Source: Streptomyces sp. CB09001 (GTDB taxonomy: Bacteria > Actinomycetota > Actinomycetes > Streptomycetales > Streptomycetaceae). From it: DNA of 64,000 nt. Made by a program: the position numbers and the translations under genes. Every line of letters starts with the position of its first letter. Within the stretch, counting starts at the first letter, position 1. Shown in pieces: positions 52,578-61,053 of this stretch. The DNA lies in the NCBI RefSeq assembly GCF_003369795.1, contig NZ_CP026730.1:3162001-3226000 (forward strand), given 5' to 3'. A model generated the notes under the pieces. That model worked only from the letters and a program-made list of their open reading frames with translations, was not told the DNA's origin and made no database searches.

Positions 52578-54040
52578 GTCCGGACGACCCGGCCCGTCAC
52601 CGGAAGGGCGGCCCTGCCCGTCACCAGGAGGGCGGCCCGGCCCGTCACCAGGAGGGTGCGCGTCGCCTGGCCCCCGCGCGCGTGCTCGACGTCGACGCCC
52701 TGCTGGAGGACCCGCAGAACCGCATCGTGGTGTGCTGTGGTTCGGGCGGGGTCGGCAAGACGACCACGGCGGCGGCCCTGGGCCTGCGGGCGGCCGAGCG
52801 CGGCCGCAAGGTGGTCGTCCTCACCATCGACCCGGCCCGGCGGCTCGCGCAGTCCATGGGCATCGACTCGCTCGACAACACCCCGCGCCGGGTGAAGGGC
52901 GTCGACGACGCGGCGGGCGGAGAGCTGCACGCCATGATGCTCGACATGAAGCGGACCTTCGACGAGATCGTCGAGTCCCACGCGGATCCCGAACGGGCGG
53001 CGGCGATCCTGGGCAACCCCTTCTACCAGTCGCTCTCGGCGGGCTTCGCGGGCACGCAGGAGTACATGGCGATGGAGAAGCTGGGGCAGCTGCGGTCGAG
53101 GGACGAGTGGGACCTCATCGTCGTCGACACGCCGCCCTCCCGCTCGGCGCTGGACTTCCTGGACGCGCCCAAGCGCCTCGGTTCCTTCCTGGACGGCAAG
53201 CTGATCCGCGTCCTGCTGGCCCCCGCGAAGGTCGGCGGCCGGGCCGGGATGAAGTTCCTGAACGTCGGCATGTCGATGATGACCGGCGTCCTGGGGAAGG
53301 TGCTGGGCGGGCAGTTCCTCAAGGACGTGCAGACCTTCGTGGCCGCGATGGACTCGATGTTCGGCGGCTTCCGTACCCGCGCGGACGCGACGTACAAGCT
53401 GCTCCAGGCGCCCGGGACAGCGTTCCTGGTGGTGGCGGCTCCGGAGCGGGACGCACTGCGCGAGGCCGCGTACTTCGTGGAGCGGCTGGCGGCCGAGGAC
53501 ATGCCGCTGGCCGGTCTGGTGCTCAACCGGGTCCACGGCAGCGGCGCCGACCGGTTGTCGGCCGAGCGGGCACTCGCCGCCGCGGAAAATCTTGAGGATC
53601 CCCGCATTGTGGATCAGGACGGCGGGAAAGCTGGAGTTCGTACCTCCTCCGGCAACTCTCCCGACACGTACGGCAGTTCAGACGACACACCCGGCAGTTC
53701 AGAAGCGGTCGGCTCCGAGCCCGGCGACTCGGCCCCCGACTCCTCACCCGGGGCCTCCCAGGCCCCGCCCGAGGCTTCCGACACCTCACCCGGGGTTTCC
53801 GACACGGCGGAGCGGTCCGTCGACGCGCTCACCGCGGGCCTGCTTCGGCTGCACGCGGAGCGCATGCACCTGCTCGCTCGCGAGCAGCGCACGCGTGACC
53901 GCTTCACCGCGCGTCATCCCGAGGTCGCGGTCACCGAGGTGGCCGCGCTGCCCGGCGACGTGCACGACCTCGCGGGACTGCGGGACATCGGGGCACGCCT
54001 GGCGACCGGCCGGCCCGAGCTGCCCGGGCCGGGCGCCTGA
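52574..54040 (+). CDS. ArsA/Get3-like ATPase, second of a pair
   Basis: 488 residues, ATGA-coupled to the previous gene. It opens with a GPARHQEG-type repeat (~residues 10-30). The P-loop is VVCCGSGGVGKTTTAAALGL, and DLIVVDTPPSRSALDFL is the switch II; VVVLTIDPARRLAQSMGI is the switch I. A Ser/Asp/Pro-rich insertion of ~70 residues (from ~355, several SSxxxPG motifs) splits the C-terminal region. Orthologue of Rv3680. Function in Streptomyces unknown; the ATPase pair lies next to wblA. Confidence 0.87.
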   Translation: MSPDDPARHRKGGPARHQEGGPARHQEGARRLAPARVLDVDALLEDPQNRIVVCCGSGGVGKTTTAAALGLRAAERGRKVVVLTIDPARRLAQSMGIDSLDNTPRRVKGVDDAAGGELHAMMLDMKRTFDEIVESHADPERAAAILGNPFYQSLSAGFAGTQEYMAMEKLGQLRSRDEWDLIVVDTPPSRSALDFLDAPKRLGSFLDGKLIRVLLAPAKVGGRAGMKFLNVGMSMMTGVLGKVLGGQFLKDVQTFVAAMDSMFGGFRTRADATYKLLQAPGTAFLVVAAPERDALREAAYFVERLAAEDMPLAGLVLNRVHGSGADRLSAERALAAAENLEDPRIVDQDGGKAGVRTSSGNSPDTYGSSDDTPGSSEAVGSEPGDSAPDSSPGASQAPPEASDTSPGVSDTAERSVDALTAGLLRLHAERMHLLAREQRTRDRFTARHPEVAVTEVAALPGDVHDLAGLRDIGARLATGRPELPGPGA

Positions 54041-54098
54041 TCCTGCCCCGGCGGGCCCTTGGCCGCTCTGGAGACCTGGGGCCGTGCGGCCTCGGGGC

Positions 54099-54437
54099 TC
54101 AGCCCACGGCCGCGTAGTTCTCGTACACCTCGTCGTCGTCGAGGGGCACGATGCCGACCCCTCGTTCGTACTCCGTCCGCGCCGTCTCGAGGAGCCGGCG
54201 CCAGGAGGTCACGGTGGGCCGCCTGCGCAGCAGTGCGCGGCGTTCCCGCTCCGTCATGCCTCCCCACACGCCGAACTCGACGCGGTTGTCCAGCGCGTCG
54301 GCCAGGCACTCGGTCCGCACCGGACATCCGGTGCACACCGCCTTGGCCCTGTTCTGCGCTGCTCCCTGAACGAACAGTTCGTCCGGATCGGTAGTGCGGC
54401 AGGCGGCCTGCGCACTCCAGTCGGTTACCCAGCCCAT
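54099..54437 (-). CDS. wblA: WblA, WhiB-like iron-sulphur regulator
   Basis: 112 residues from ATG 54437. Four Cys that ligate the [4Fe-4S] cluster lie in WSAQAACRTTDPDELF, then CTGCPVRTEC (CX2CX5C). GVWGGMTERERRAL is the G[VI]WGG turn and basic helix. In S. coelicolor, WblA triggers the switch to sporulation and represses antibiotic production; the mycobacterial homologue is WhiB4. A 17-residue longer start is possible, but the N-terminus at MGWVTDW matches known family members and GGAGAGGAC lies upstream. Confidence 0.96.
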   Translation of the reverse strand: MGWVTDWSAQAACRTTDPDELFVQGAAQNRAKAVCTGCPVRTECLADALDNRVEFGVWGGMTERERRALLRRRPTVTSWRRLLETARTEYERGVGIVPLDDDEVYENYAAVG

Positions 54438-54897
54438 ACCGGCGCCGTCCTCTCCCGAATCGAGGCTCCCCCACGGCGGCAGCGGCATATTCACCGCCGC
54501 CAGTTGAGGACGTTACGGAAGGTGGGCACAGCGCAACACCCCCTTCGGGCCCAATCTTGAATGGCCCGAACGGACTATGGGTAAGCGGCAGATCACCCGG
54601 GGGAGTGAGCTGGCGACATGCGCGACGATCCCGACATTCAGGTCATCTCTGTTGCGCCACAACGGACACCGGTTGACACACAAGGCGGATTCGGACACGC
54701 ACCCCACACGCCGTGGCACGCGCCGGTACACACCAACGCGCCCCCCAGCGGGGCCCCTCGGAAAAAAATCGAGCGGATCCGGAACGATTCGGGGTCGCCG
54801 GACGTATTGATACGTGGCCTCACTGCTGTGACAGTTGAGTGCAGCTTAGGCCAAGGCATATACGCGTGTCCGGCGAATGAGAACGTAGGCTGCCTCC
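54438..54897. other. Divergent wblA/pbp regulatory region
   Basis: 460 bp between wblA and the penicillin-binding protein gene. Presumed to hold both promoters; wblA has a long leader in its relatives. TAGGCT at 54886-54891, 6 nt before the PBP ATG, fits a leaderless -10. I see no strong inverted repeat or coding frame. Several AT-rich blocks (around 54670, 54760-54880) contrast with the surrounding DNA. Confidence 0.45.
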
Positions 54898-57174
54898 ATG
54901 CCAAAGAAGCGCTCGGGCGGTGGTCTGTCGCCAACGCAGCAGGCCGCCAAGTTCCTCGGTGTCAGTGTGCTCGCGGGAGCAGTGCTGGCCGGCATCGCGT
55001 TGCCCGCCGTGGGCGCGCTGGGGCTGGCCGCCAAGGGGTCGGTGGAGGGCTTCGACGCCCTCCCGACCAACCTGAAGACTCCCCCGCTGAGCCAGCGCAC
55101 CACCATCCTCGACGCCGAGGGCGGCACCATCGCCACGGTCTACTCGCGCGACCGGACGGTGGTGGACCTCAAGGACATCTCGCCGTACATGCAGAAGGCG
55201 ATCGTCGCGATCGAGGACTCCCGCTTCTACGAGCACGGCGCGATCGACCTCAAGGGCGTCCTGCGCGCCCTCAACAAGAACGCGCGCAGCGGCGAGGTCT
55301 CCGAGGGCGCCTCCACGCTCACGCAGCAGTACGTCAAGAACGTCTTCGTGGAGGAGGCGGGCGACGACGCGACGAAGGTCGCCCAGGCCACCCAGCAGAC
55401 CATCGGCCGCAAGATCCAGGAGCTGAAGCTCGCGATCCAGGTCGAGGAGGAGCTGGGCAAGAAGAAGATCCTCGAGAACTACCTGAACATCACCTTCTTC
55501 GGCCAGCAGGCCTACGGCGTCGAGGCGGCCTCCCAGCGCTACTTCTCCAAGCACGCCAAGGATCTCACCGTCCAGGAGGCCGCCCTCCTGGCCGGCATCG
55601 TCCAGTCGCCCAGCCGGTACGACCCGGTCAACGACGAGGCGGAGGCCACCAAGCGGCGCAACATCGTCCTGAACCGCATGGCCCAGGTCGGCGACATCTC
55701 CCCGGCCCAGGCCGAGAAGGCGAAGAAGGCACCGCTCGGGCTGAAGGTCAGCAGGCCGAAGAACGGCTGCATCACGGCCGTGAACGACGCGAGCTTCTTC
55801 TGCGACTACGTGCGCGAGGTCTTCCTGAGCGAACCGGTCTTCGGCAAGACCCGCAAGGACCGGGCCAAGGTCTGGAACCAGGGCGGCCTGACCATCCGCA
55901 CGACGCTCGACCCGCAGGCCCAGGAGTCGGTGCACCAGTCCCTCAAGGACCACGTCAACAAGTCGGACTCGGTCGCCGCGGCCAGCACCCTGGTCGAACC
56001 CGGCACCGGCCGGATCGTCGCCATGGGCCAGTCGAAGCCGTACGGCTACGGCAAGAACGAGACCGAGATCAACTACTCGGTCGACCACGCGGTCGGCGGC
56101 TCCAACTACGGCTTCCCGACGGGTTCGACGTTCAAGCCGTTCCTGGCGGCCGCGGCCCTGGAGGAGAACGTACCGGCGACGAAGGAGTACTCGTCGCCGT
56201 ACGACATGGACTACCCGAGCCCCATCCAGACCTGTGACAAGCCCTGGATCAACGACTCGGGCTACCGCCTCGAGAACGAGAACGAGTCGGAGGTCGGCCC
56301 GTACCGGCTGAAGGAGGCGATGGCCAAGTCGGTCAACACCTACTTCGTCCAGATGCTCGCCGACATCGGTCTGTGCCCGGTCGCGTCCATGGCGGACAAG
56401 CTCCACGTCCACCAGGGCAACGGGGACAAGCTGCCGCAGAACCCCTCGGCCCTCGCCCTCGGCTCGGTCGGTATGTCCCCGCTGACGATGGCCAGCGCCT
56501 ACGCGACCTTCGCCTCGCGCGGCATGTACTGCACGCCGGTCGCGATCGAGTCGATCACCCAGAAGGTCGGCAACAAGCAGAAGTCGCTCGAGGTGCCGAA
56601 GTCGACGTGCTCGCGCGCCATGACCGAGAAGACCGCGGACAGCGTGAACACCCTGCTGCAGGGCGTGGTCGACTCCGGTACCGGTAAGGCGGCCGGTCTG
56701 AGCGACCGCGCCAACGCCGGCAAGACGGGTACGACCGACGAGCGCAAGAACGCCTGGTTCGTCGGCTACACGCCGAACATGTCGGGCGCCGTCTGGGTCG
56801 GCAGCGCCAGCCAGGAGGTCGAGATGAAGGACATCACGATCGGCGGCGTCTACCACCCCCTCGTCTTCGGTGGCGCGGTCCCGGGCCCGATCTGGAAGGA
56901 CGCCATGACCGGCGCCCTGTCGGGCAAGGACTCCCCCTCGTTCAACCTCGTCGACATCCCGGACGGCGACAAGAACAAGGACAAGGACAAGAACAAGGAC
57001 AAGGACAAGGGCCGCGACGAGGACAAGCCCGACGACGGGAACAACGGCGACGACGACGGCTTCATCGCCGGCCTGACCAACGGCGGCACCGCCGGCGACG
57101 GCGGCGGCGGGGACGGCGGCTTCCCGGGCAACCTGATCCAGGGCCCGGGCAACGGTCCCGGCGGACGCCGCTGA
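54898..57174 (+). CDS. Class A penicillin-binding protein (PonA2-type transglycosylase/transpeptidase)
   Basis: 758 residues. A short cytoplasmic tail and membrane helix (VSVLAGAVLAGIALPAVGAL) lead to the GT51 domain with AIVAIEDSRFYEHGAIDLKG (catalytic Glu near 105) and GASTLTQQYVKN. The transpeptidase domain has GFPTGSTFKPFL (Ser410), AKSVNTYF and AGKTGTTDE. No PASTA domain. The C-terminal ~60 residues are DKNKDKDK-type charged repeats followed by Gly/Asp. It makes and cross-links peptidoglycan. Orthologue of mycobacterial PonA2, which is likewise beside whiB4. Confidence 0.95.
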   Translation: MPKKRSGGGLSPTQQAAKFLGVSVLAGAVLAGIALPAVGALGLAAKGSVEGFDALPTNLKTPPLSQRTTILDAEGGTIATVYSRDRTVVDLKDISPYMQKAIVAIEDSRFYEHGAIDLKGVLRALNKNARSGEVSEGASTLTQQYVKNVFVEEAGDDATKVAQATQQTIGRKIQELKLAIQVEEELGKKKILENYLNITFFGQQAYGVEAASQRYFSKHAKDLTVQEAALLAGIVQSPSRYDPVNDEAEATKRRNIVLNRMAQVGDISPAQAEKAKKAPLGLKVSRPKNGCITAVNDASFFCDYVREVFLSEPVFGKTRKDRAKVWNQGGLTIRTTLDPQAQESVHQSLKDHVNKSDSVAAASTLVEPGTGRIVAMGQSKPYGYGKNETEINYSVDHAVGGSNYGFPTGSTFKPFLAAAALEENVPATKEYSSPYDMDYPSPIQTCDKPWINDSGYRLENENESEVGPYRLKEAMAKSVNTYFVQMLADIGLCPVASMADKLHVHQGNGDKLPQNPSALALGSVGMSPLTMASAYATFASRGMYCTPVAIESITQKVGNKQKSLEVPKSTCSRAMTEKTADSVNTLLQGVVDSGTGKAAGLSDRANAGKTGTTDERKNAWFVGYTPNMSGAVWVGSASQEVEMKDITIGGVYHPLVFGGAVPGPIWKDAMTGALSGKDSPSFNLVDIPDGDKNKDKDKNKDKDKGRDEDKPDDGNNGDDDGFIAGLTNGGTAGDGGGGDGGFPGNLIQGPGNGPGGRR

Positions 57175-57185
57175 CCCGTTCCCTT

Positions 57186-57233
57186 CACCTGTGAGGGCCC
57201 TCCCCGCGACTGCGGAGAGGGCCCTCACAGGTG
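57186..57233. terminator. Bidirectional terminator between pbp and yqeY-like genes
   Basis: A perfect 17-bp stem (57186-57202 with 57217-57233); the loop contains a further CCGC/GCGG stem. It lies 12 bp after the PBP stop and 51 bp after the stop of the convergent gene. Confidence 0.92.
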
Positions 57234-57283
57234 TTACCGGCGTAACCGGCTTCATCCGCGCGTCGCAAGGACGCCGCGGTGGC

Positions 57284-57748
57284 TCAGCCGGCCAGGAGCT
57301 TCTTCACCGCGGCGGCGACCCGGCCGCCCTCGGCCTGCCCGGCCACCTTCGGGTTCACGATCTTCATCACGGCGCCCATGGCCCGCGGCCCCTCGGCACC
57401 GGCCGCCTTCGCCTCCTGCACGGCCTGCGCGACGATCGCGTCCAGCTCGTCGTCGGAGAGTTGCTTGGGCAGGTAGGCGGCGAGCACCTCGCCCTCCGCC
57501 TTCTCCCGCTCGGCCTGCTCGGCGCGGCCGCCCTGGGCGAAGGCCTCGGCGGCCTCGCGGCGCTTCTTCGCCTCGCGGGTGATCACCTTCTGCACCTCGT
57601 CGTCGGAGAGCTCGCGCTTCTCCTTCCCCGCGACCTCCTCCTTGGTGATCGCGGCCAGCGTCAGCCGGAGCGTCGAGGAGCGGAGCTCGTCGCGCTCCTT
57701 GATCGAGGAGTTGAGGTCGTCGTGCAGCTTCGCCTTGAGCGTGGTCAT
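57284..57748 (-). CDS. GatB/YqeY-domain protein
   Basis: 154 residues, MTTLKAKLHDDLNSSIKERD first. It consists of an N-terminal helical half with EVQKVITREAKKRREAAEAF and a C-terminal helical domain ending NPKVAGQAEGGRVAAAVKKL, where GRV and the preceding helices match the YqeY/GatB C-terminal module that binds tRNA in amidotransferases. As a stand-alone protein its role is unknown; it may bind tRNA. The ATG is chosen as the first with a good N-terminus. Confidence 0.9.
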   Translation of the reverse strand: MTTLKAKLHDDLNSSIKERDELRSSTLRLTLAAITKEEVAGKEKRELSDDEVQKVITREAKKRREAAEAFAQGGRAEQAEREKAEGEVLAAYLPKQLSDDELDAIVAQAVQEAKAAGAEGPRAMGAVMKIVNPKVAGQAEGGRVAAAVKKLLAG

Positions 57749-57867
57749 GGACCTGATTGTCGCAGGTACGCGAGGAACGGCGCCCGCTCATTTCCGCGCC
57801 CCCGGTGAAGGCGACCGCGGACGGCCTCCCACCGCTGCTTCCCCGTCGCTTCTGAGACGATGGACGT

Positions 57868-58797
57868 ATGCGCGCGCGATACGGAGTACCCCTGGGAATG
57901 ACGGCGGTTGGCGCCGCCGGTCTGATCTACGCGGCGGGGGTCGAGCCCCGCTCCTTCCGCCTCCGGCGGGTGACGGTCCCCGTCCTCCCGTCCGGGATGC
58001 GTCCCCTGCGGGTGCTCCAGGTCTCCGACATCCACATGGTCGGCGGTCAGCGCAAGAAGCAGCGCTGGCTGCGGTCGCTGGCCGGGCTGCGTCCCGACTT
58101 CGTGATCAACACCGGCGACAACCTGTCCGACCCGGAGGGAGTCCCCGAGGTCCTGGACTCCCTGGGACCCCTGATGGAGTTCCCGGGCGCCTACGTCTTC
58201 GGCTCCAACGACTACTACGGGCCCCGGCCCCGCAACCCCGCCCGGTACCTGCTCGAGAAGGTCCAGGGCCGCCACGGCCTCAACGGCAACCCGCCCGTCG
58301 TCGGTGCCGTCCACAACCCGTGGGAGGACCTGCGTGACGGTTTCGACGCCGCGGGCTGGCAGAACCTGACGAACACCCGAGGCACGCTCAAGATCGAGGG
58401 CATGTCCGTCGAGCTGACGGGACTGGACGACCCGCACATCAAACGGGACCGGTACACGGAGGTGGCCGGCGGCCCGTCCCCCACGGCCGACTTCTCGATG
58501 GGCGTGGTCCACGCGCCGTACCTGCGCGTCCTGGACTCCTACACGGCGGACGGCTACCCCCTGATCCTGGCCGGCCACACCCACGGCGGCCAGCTGTGCA
58601 TCCCCTTCTACGGCGCCCTGGTCACCAACTGCGACCTGGACACCGACCGCGTGAAGGGCCTGTCCACGCACACGTCCGACGGTCACACGGCCCACCTCCA
58701 CGTCTCGGCCGGCTGCGGCGCGAACCGATACACCCCGTTCCGCTTCGCCTGCCCACCGGAGGCGACGCTGCTGACGCTGGTGGGCCGGGAGAGCTGA
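57868..58797 (+). CDS. Membrane-anchored calcineurin-like metallophosphoesterase
   Basis: 309 residues. A short hydrophobic N-terminus (VPLGMTAVGAAGLIYAAG) anchors it. The phosphoesterase blocks are VLQVSDIHMVGG (DxH), VINTGDNLSD (GDN), YVFGSNDY (GNxD variant with Ser-Asn-Asp), VVHAP and ILAGHTHGGQLCIP (GHTH). The family, YkuE/YaeI-like, removes phosphate from lipid or nucleotide substrates at the membrane. Orthologous to the metallophosphoesterase gene next to ponA2 in mycobacteria. Confidence 0.91.
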   Translation: MRARYGVPLGMTAVGAAGLIYAAGVEPRSFRLRRVTVPVLPSGMRPLRVLQVSDIHMVGGQRKKQRWLRSLAGLRPDFVINTGDNLSDPEGVPEVLDSLGPLMEFPGAYVFGSNDYYGPRPRNPARYLLEKVQGRHGLNGNPPVVGAVHNPWEDLRDGFDAAGWQNLTNTRGTLKIEGMSVELTGLDDPHIKRDRYTEVAGGPSPTADFSMGVVHAPYLRVLDSYTADGYPLILAGHTHGGQLCIPFYGALVTNCDLDTDRVKGLSTHTSDGHTAHLHVSAGCGANRYTPFRFACPPEATLLTLVGRES

Positions 58798-58902
58798 CCG
58801 ACCTCGGGGGGAGCCTGCGGGAGAATCCAGACGGTCGCCGGGGGGTAACCCACACGGCCCACCCACATAGCCCGCCATGTCCGGTCTGTCTACGTTGAGG
58901 TC

Positions 58903-59655
58903 ATGACAGCCCCGATACCGCGGGACCTCCCGGACCTCCCCCCGATCCCGGGCCACGTCGTCCTGCCACCCACCGTCGTACCGGCCCGTGCCGTACTGAT
59001 CCCGGCCCGCCGTCGCCCGGTCGCCGCCTTCCGTGGCCTGACCGCCCTGCTGGCCCTGACCGGCGTGGCGATCGAACTGCTCGCTGCCGGTATCCCGGCC
59101 ACGACGGCCCTGAGCCACTTCACGATCCAGAGCGGCATCCTGCTGGCCCTGGTCATGCTCGCCTCCGCCCGGTGCGCCTGGTCCGCCCACCACCCCCTGC
59201 CGAGCGCCCTCACGGGTGCGGCCCTCTTCTACGTCATCGCCGCCGCCCTGGTCCACCACGTGCTCCTGGCGCACACGTCGAGCCCGTTCGCCACGCCCGA
59301 CGGCACCGGCACGGCCTGGCAGACCGCCGCGACCCACATCCTCCACACGGCGGTACCGGTGGCCGCAGCCCTGGACTGGCTCCTCCTCACCCCCGCCGGC
59401 CGCCTGCACCTGCGCCAGGCCCCCGCATGGCTCCTGTACCCCCTGGCCTACCTGGCCTTCTCGCTGGCCCGCGGCGAGCTGCTCCTCCCCGGCACCCAGG
59501 GCCGCTACCTCTACCCCTTCCTCGACGTCGCCCAGCACGGCTACAAGATCGTCCTCGGCAACGCCCTCCTCATCGGCCTCGCCCTCTACGCCCTGGCCGT
59601 ACTCCTCGTAGCCCTGGACCACATCCGCCCGGACCCGCTCCGCCGCCCCCGATAA
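58903..59655 (+). CDS. Pr6Pr/FAR-17a-like polytopic membrane protein
   Basis: 250 residues. After a Pro-rich first 35 residues come six hydrophobic helices (e.g. FRGLTALLALTGVAIELLAA, ALFYVIAAALVHHVLLAHTS, LLYPLAYLAFSLARGELLLP, ALLIGLALYALAVLLVALDH). His/Trp-rich loops (HHVLLAH, THILHTAVPVAAALDWLL, PFLDVAQHGYKIVLGN) are the pattern of the Pr6Pr/AIG1 family, whose eukaryotic members are hydrolases of fatty acid esters of hydroxy fatty acids. TACGTT 9 nt before the ATG suggests a near-leaderless start. Confidence 0.8.
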   Translation: MTAPIPRDLPDLPPIPGHVVLPPTVVPARAVLIPARRRPVAAFRGLTALLALTGVAIELLAAGIPATTALSHFTIQSGILLALVMLASARCAWSAHHPLPSALTGAALFYVIAAALVHHVLLAHTSSPFATPDGTGTAWQTAATHILHTAVPVAAALDWLLLTPAGRLHLRQAPAWLLYPLAYLAFSLARGELLLPGTQGRYLYPFLDVAQHGYKIVLGNALLIGLALYALAVLLVALDHIRPDPLRRPR

Positions 59656-59722
59656 ACCGGATTTCGTCTCCGGCCACCGGTGGGCTAAAGTAAACGACGT
59701 CGCCGCGACGAGCAGCGACGAT

Positions 59723-59796
<74 letters not shown>

Positions 59797-59807
59797 CAGT
59801 GAAGTAC

Positions 59808-59847
59808 CAGGTGAGGCACCTACTCAATTGAGTAGGTGCCTCACCTG
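59808..59847 (+). terminator. 40-bp perfect palindrome after tRNA-Pro
   Basis: CAGGTGAGGCACCTACTCAA (59808-59827) is immediately followed by its exact reverse complement (59828-59847). Folded RNA would give an ~18-bp stem with a 4-nt loop, then TTTCG. It probably terminates the tRNA transcript; it is symmetrical enough to act in both directions. Confidence 0.85.
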
Positions 59848-59906
59848 TTTCGTCTGCGTGTCCAGCTGCGTGACCAACGCTTCCCGCGTCCATGACCGCG
59901 ACGACG

Positions 59907-60296
59907 TCATTGAGGCACCCGACCGGCGGTGAACCCCTCGCCGTCCTGGACGGGCTCACCCGGGCTTGCCAGCTCGCACAGCATCCTCCGGAGCTCCGCG
60001 CCGTCGAACGCTGCAGAGCTCCGTAGGACTTCGGCACCTCGCCAGTCCAGCCGAGAGGACCCAACAGCGCCGAAGCGGCTCAAGCTCAGTGCGGCAAACG
60101 TGCTGTCCTCGTCATAAGGGAGAACCATTGCCGCATCACCGAGAACCTCCAGCAGGCCCGCGAGCACTTCGACCTGTGTCCCGTAACCGGCCTCAGCGCC
60201 CAAGCCTTTTCCTCCTCTGCACCTGTCACCCTCCACAGCGTCAGCAGCTACTTGGCGCACCAGGGCGTGCGGCAACCAATCCTGAGGTACGCCCAT
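59907..60296 (-). CDS. Hypothetical protein of atypical codon use
   Basis: 129 residues (MGVPQDWLPHALVRQVAADA at the start). The composition is protein-like (Phe, Tyr, Trp, acidic and basic spread), but a sample of the first ~40 codons has only about 60 percent G/C in third position against well over 85 percent in the neighbours. No domain recognised. With the adjacent acetyltransferase it occupies the segment next to tRNA-Pro, suggesting transfer. A shadow frame cannot be fully excluded. Confidence 0.5.
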   Translation of the reverse strand: MGVPQDWLPHALVRQVAADAVEGDRCRGGKGLGAEAGYGTQVEVLAGLLEVLGDAAMVLPYDEDSTFAALSLSRFGAVGSSRLDWRGAEVLRSSAAFDGAELRRMLCELASPGEPVQDGEGFTAGRVPQ

Positions 60297-60322
60297 CGCC
60301 CCTGCACCACCGTGTCGACGCT

Positions 60323-60871
60323 TCAGGCGGGGGCCTCAAAGACGAGTTCGAGACCGTCCTCTTCGTCCCACTGCTCGCCGACCTCGACGAAGCCGAAGCC
60401 CGAGATCGTGGCCAGGGACGCCACGTTGTCGGGGCTGACCGCCGCTCGTACGGTCGTGACCGCGGGTTCGGCTGCTGCCCGGCGAAGCAACTCGGTCAGT
60501 ATGGATCGGGCGTATCCCTGGCGACGGAAGTCGGGAGCGACGGAGTAGCCGATCTCGACCATGCCGACCTCATCAGGAGGTCCGTGGAACCCGGCATGTC
60601 CCACGACGAGGTCCTTGTCGCCGACGACCGCCTGCCGCACCATCCACCGCGAGTGGTCGGGATCGGCGGCCATCTGGTCGAGCCGGAACCGCCACAGCCA
60701 CCGTGCTCCGTCGGTCACGAAGTACTCGGTCAGCGGAACCCCGGCCATCCTGCCGGCTCCAGCCAGGTCTCCGTCCAGCAAAGCGGACATCACCCTGCCG
60801 GACAGTTCGACGAAGCGGATGCTTTTCGGGCTCCGTCTGAGCGGTTTCCGGTGATCGGCTTCATCTGTCAC
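60323..60871 (-). CDS. GNAT-family N-acetyltransferase
   Basis: 182 residues. VEIGYSVAPDFRRQGYARSILTEL contains the acetyl-CoA pyrophosphate-binding motif A (V-APDFRRQGYA), then AAAEPAVTTVRAAVSPDN and VASLATISGFGFVEVG for motif B. The N-terminal ~50 residues (FVELSGRVMSALLDGDL) are an added helical segment. Acceptor unknown; relatives act on amino-acid N-termini or antibiotics. Lower third-position GC at the beginning, as in the gene before it. Confidence 0.85.
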   Translation of the reverse strand: MTDEADHRKPLRRSPKSIRFVELSGRVMSALLDGDLAGAGRMAGVPLTEYFVTDGARWLWRFRLDQMAADPDHSRWMVRQAVVGDKDLVVGHAGFHGPPDEVGMVEIGYSVAPDFRRQGYARSILTELLRRAAAEPAVTTVRAAVSPDNVASLATISGFGFVEVGEQWDEEDGLELVFEAPA

Positions 60872-61053
60872 CCGCGGATACTCGCCGACTGACCCGACAG
60901 ACGTCTACAGGTCAGCCGGAAGCTCAACGAGGCACCGGCGGTCCCGGAGAACAGCCGTCGACCGAGCCCCCGTCGGCTCAGGGACGGCGGCGGCCGCCCT
61001 TGACCCCGCTTATGACGCTGAGCCGGCGGGCGGCCCGGCGCGGTCTCCATGGC

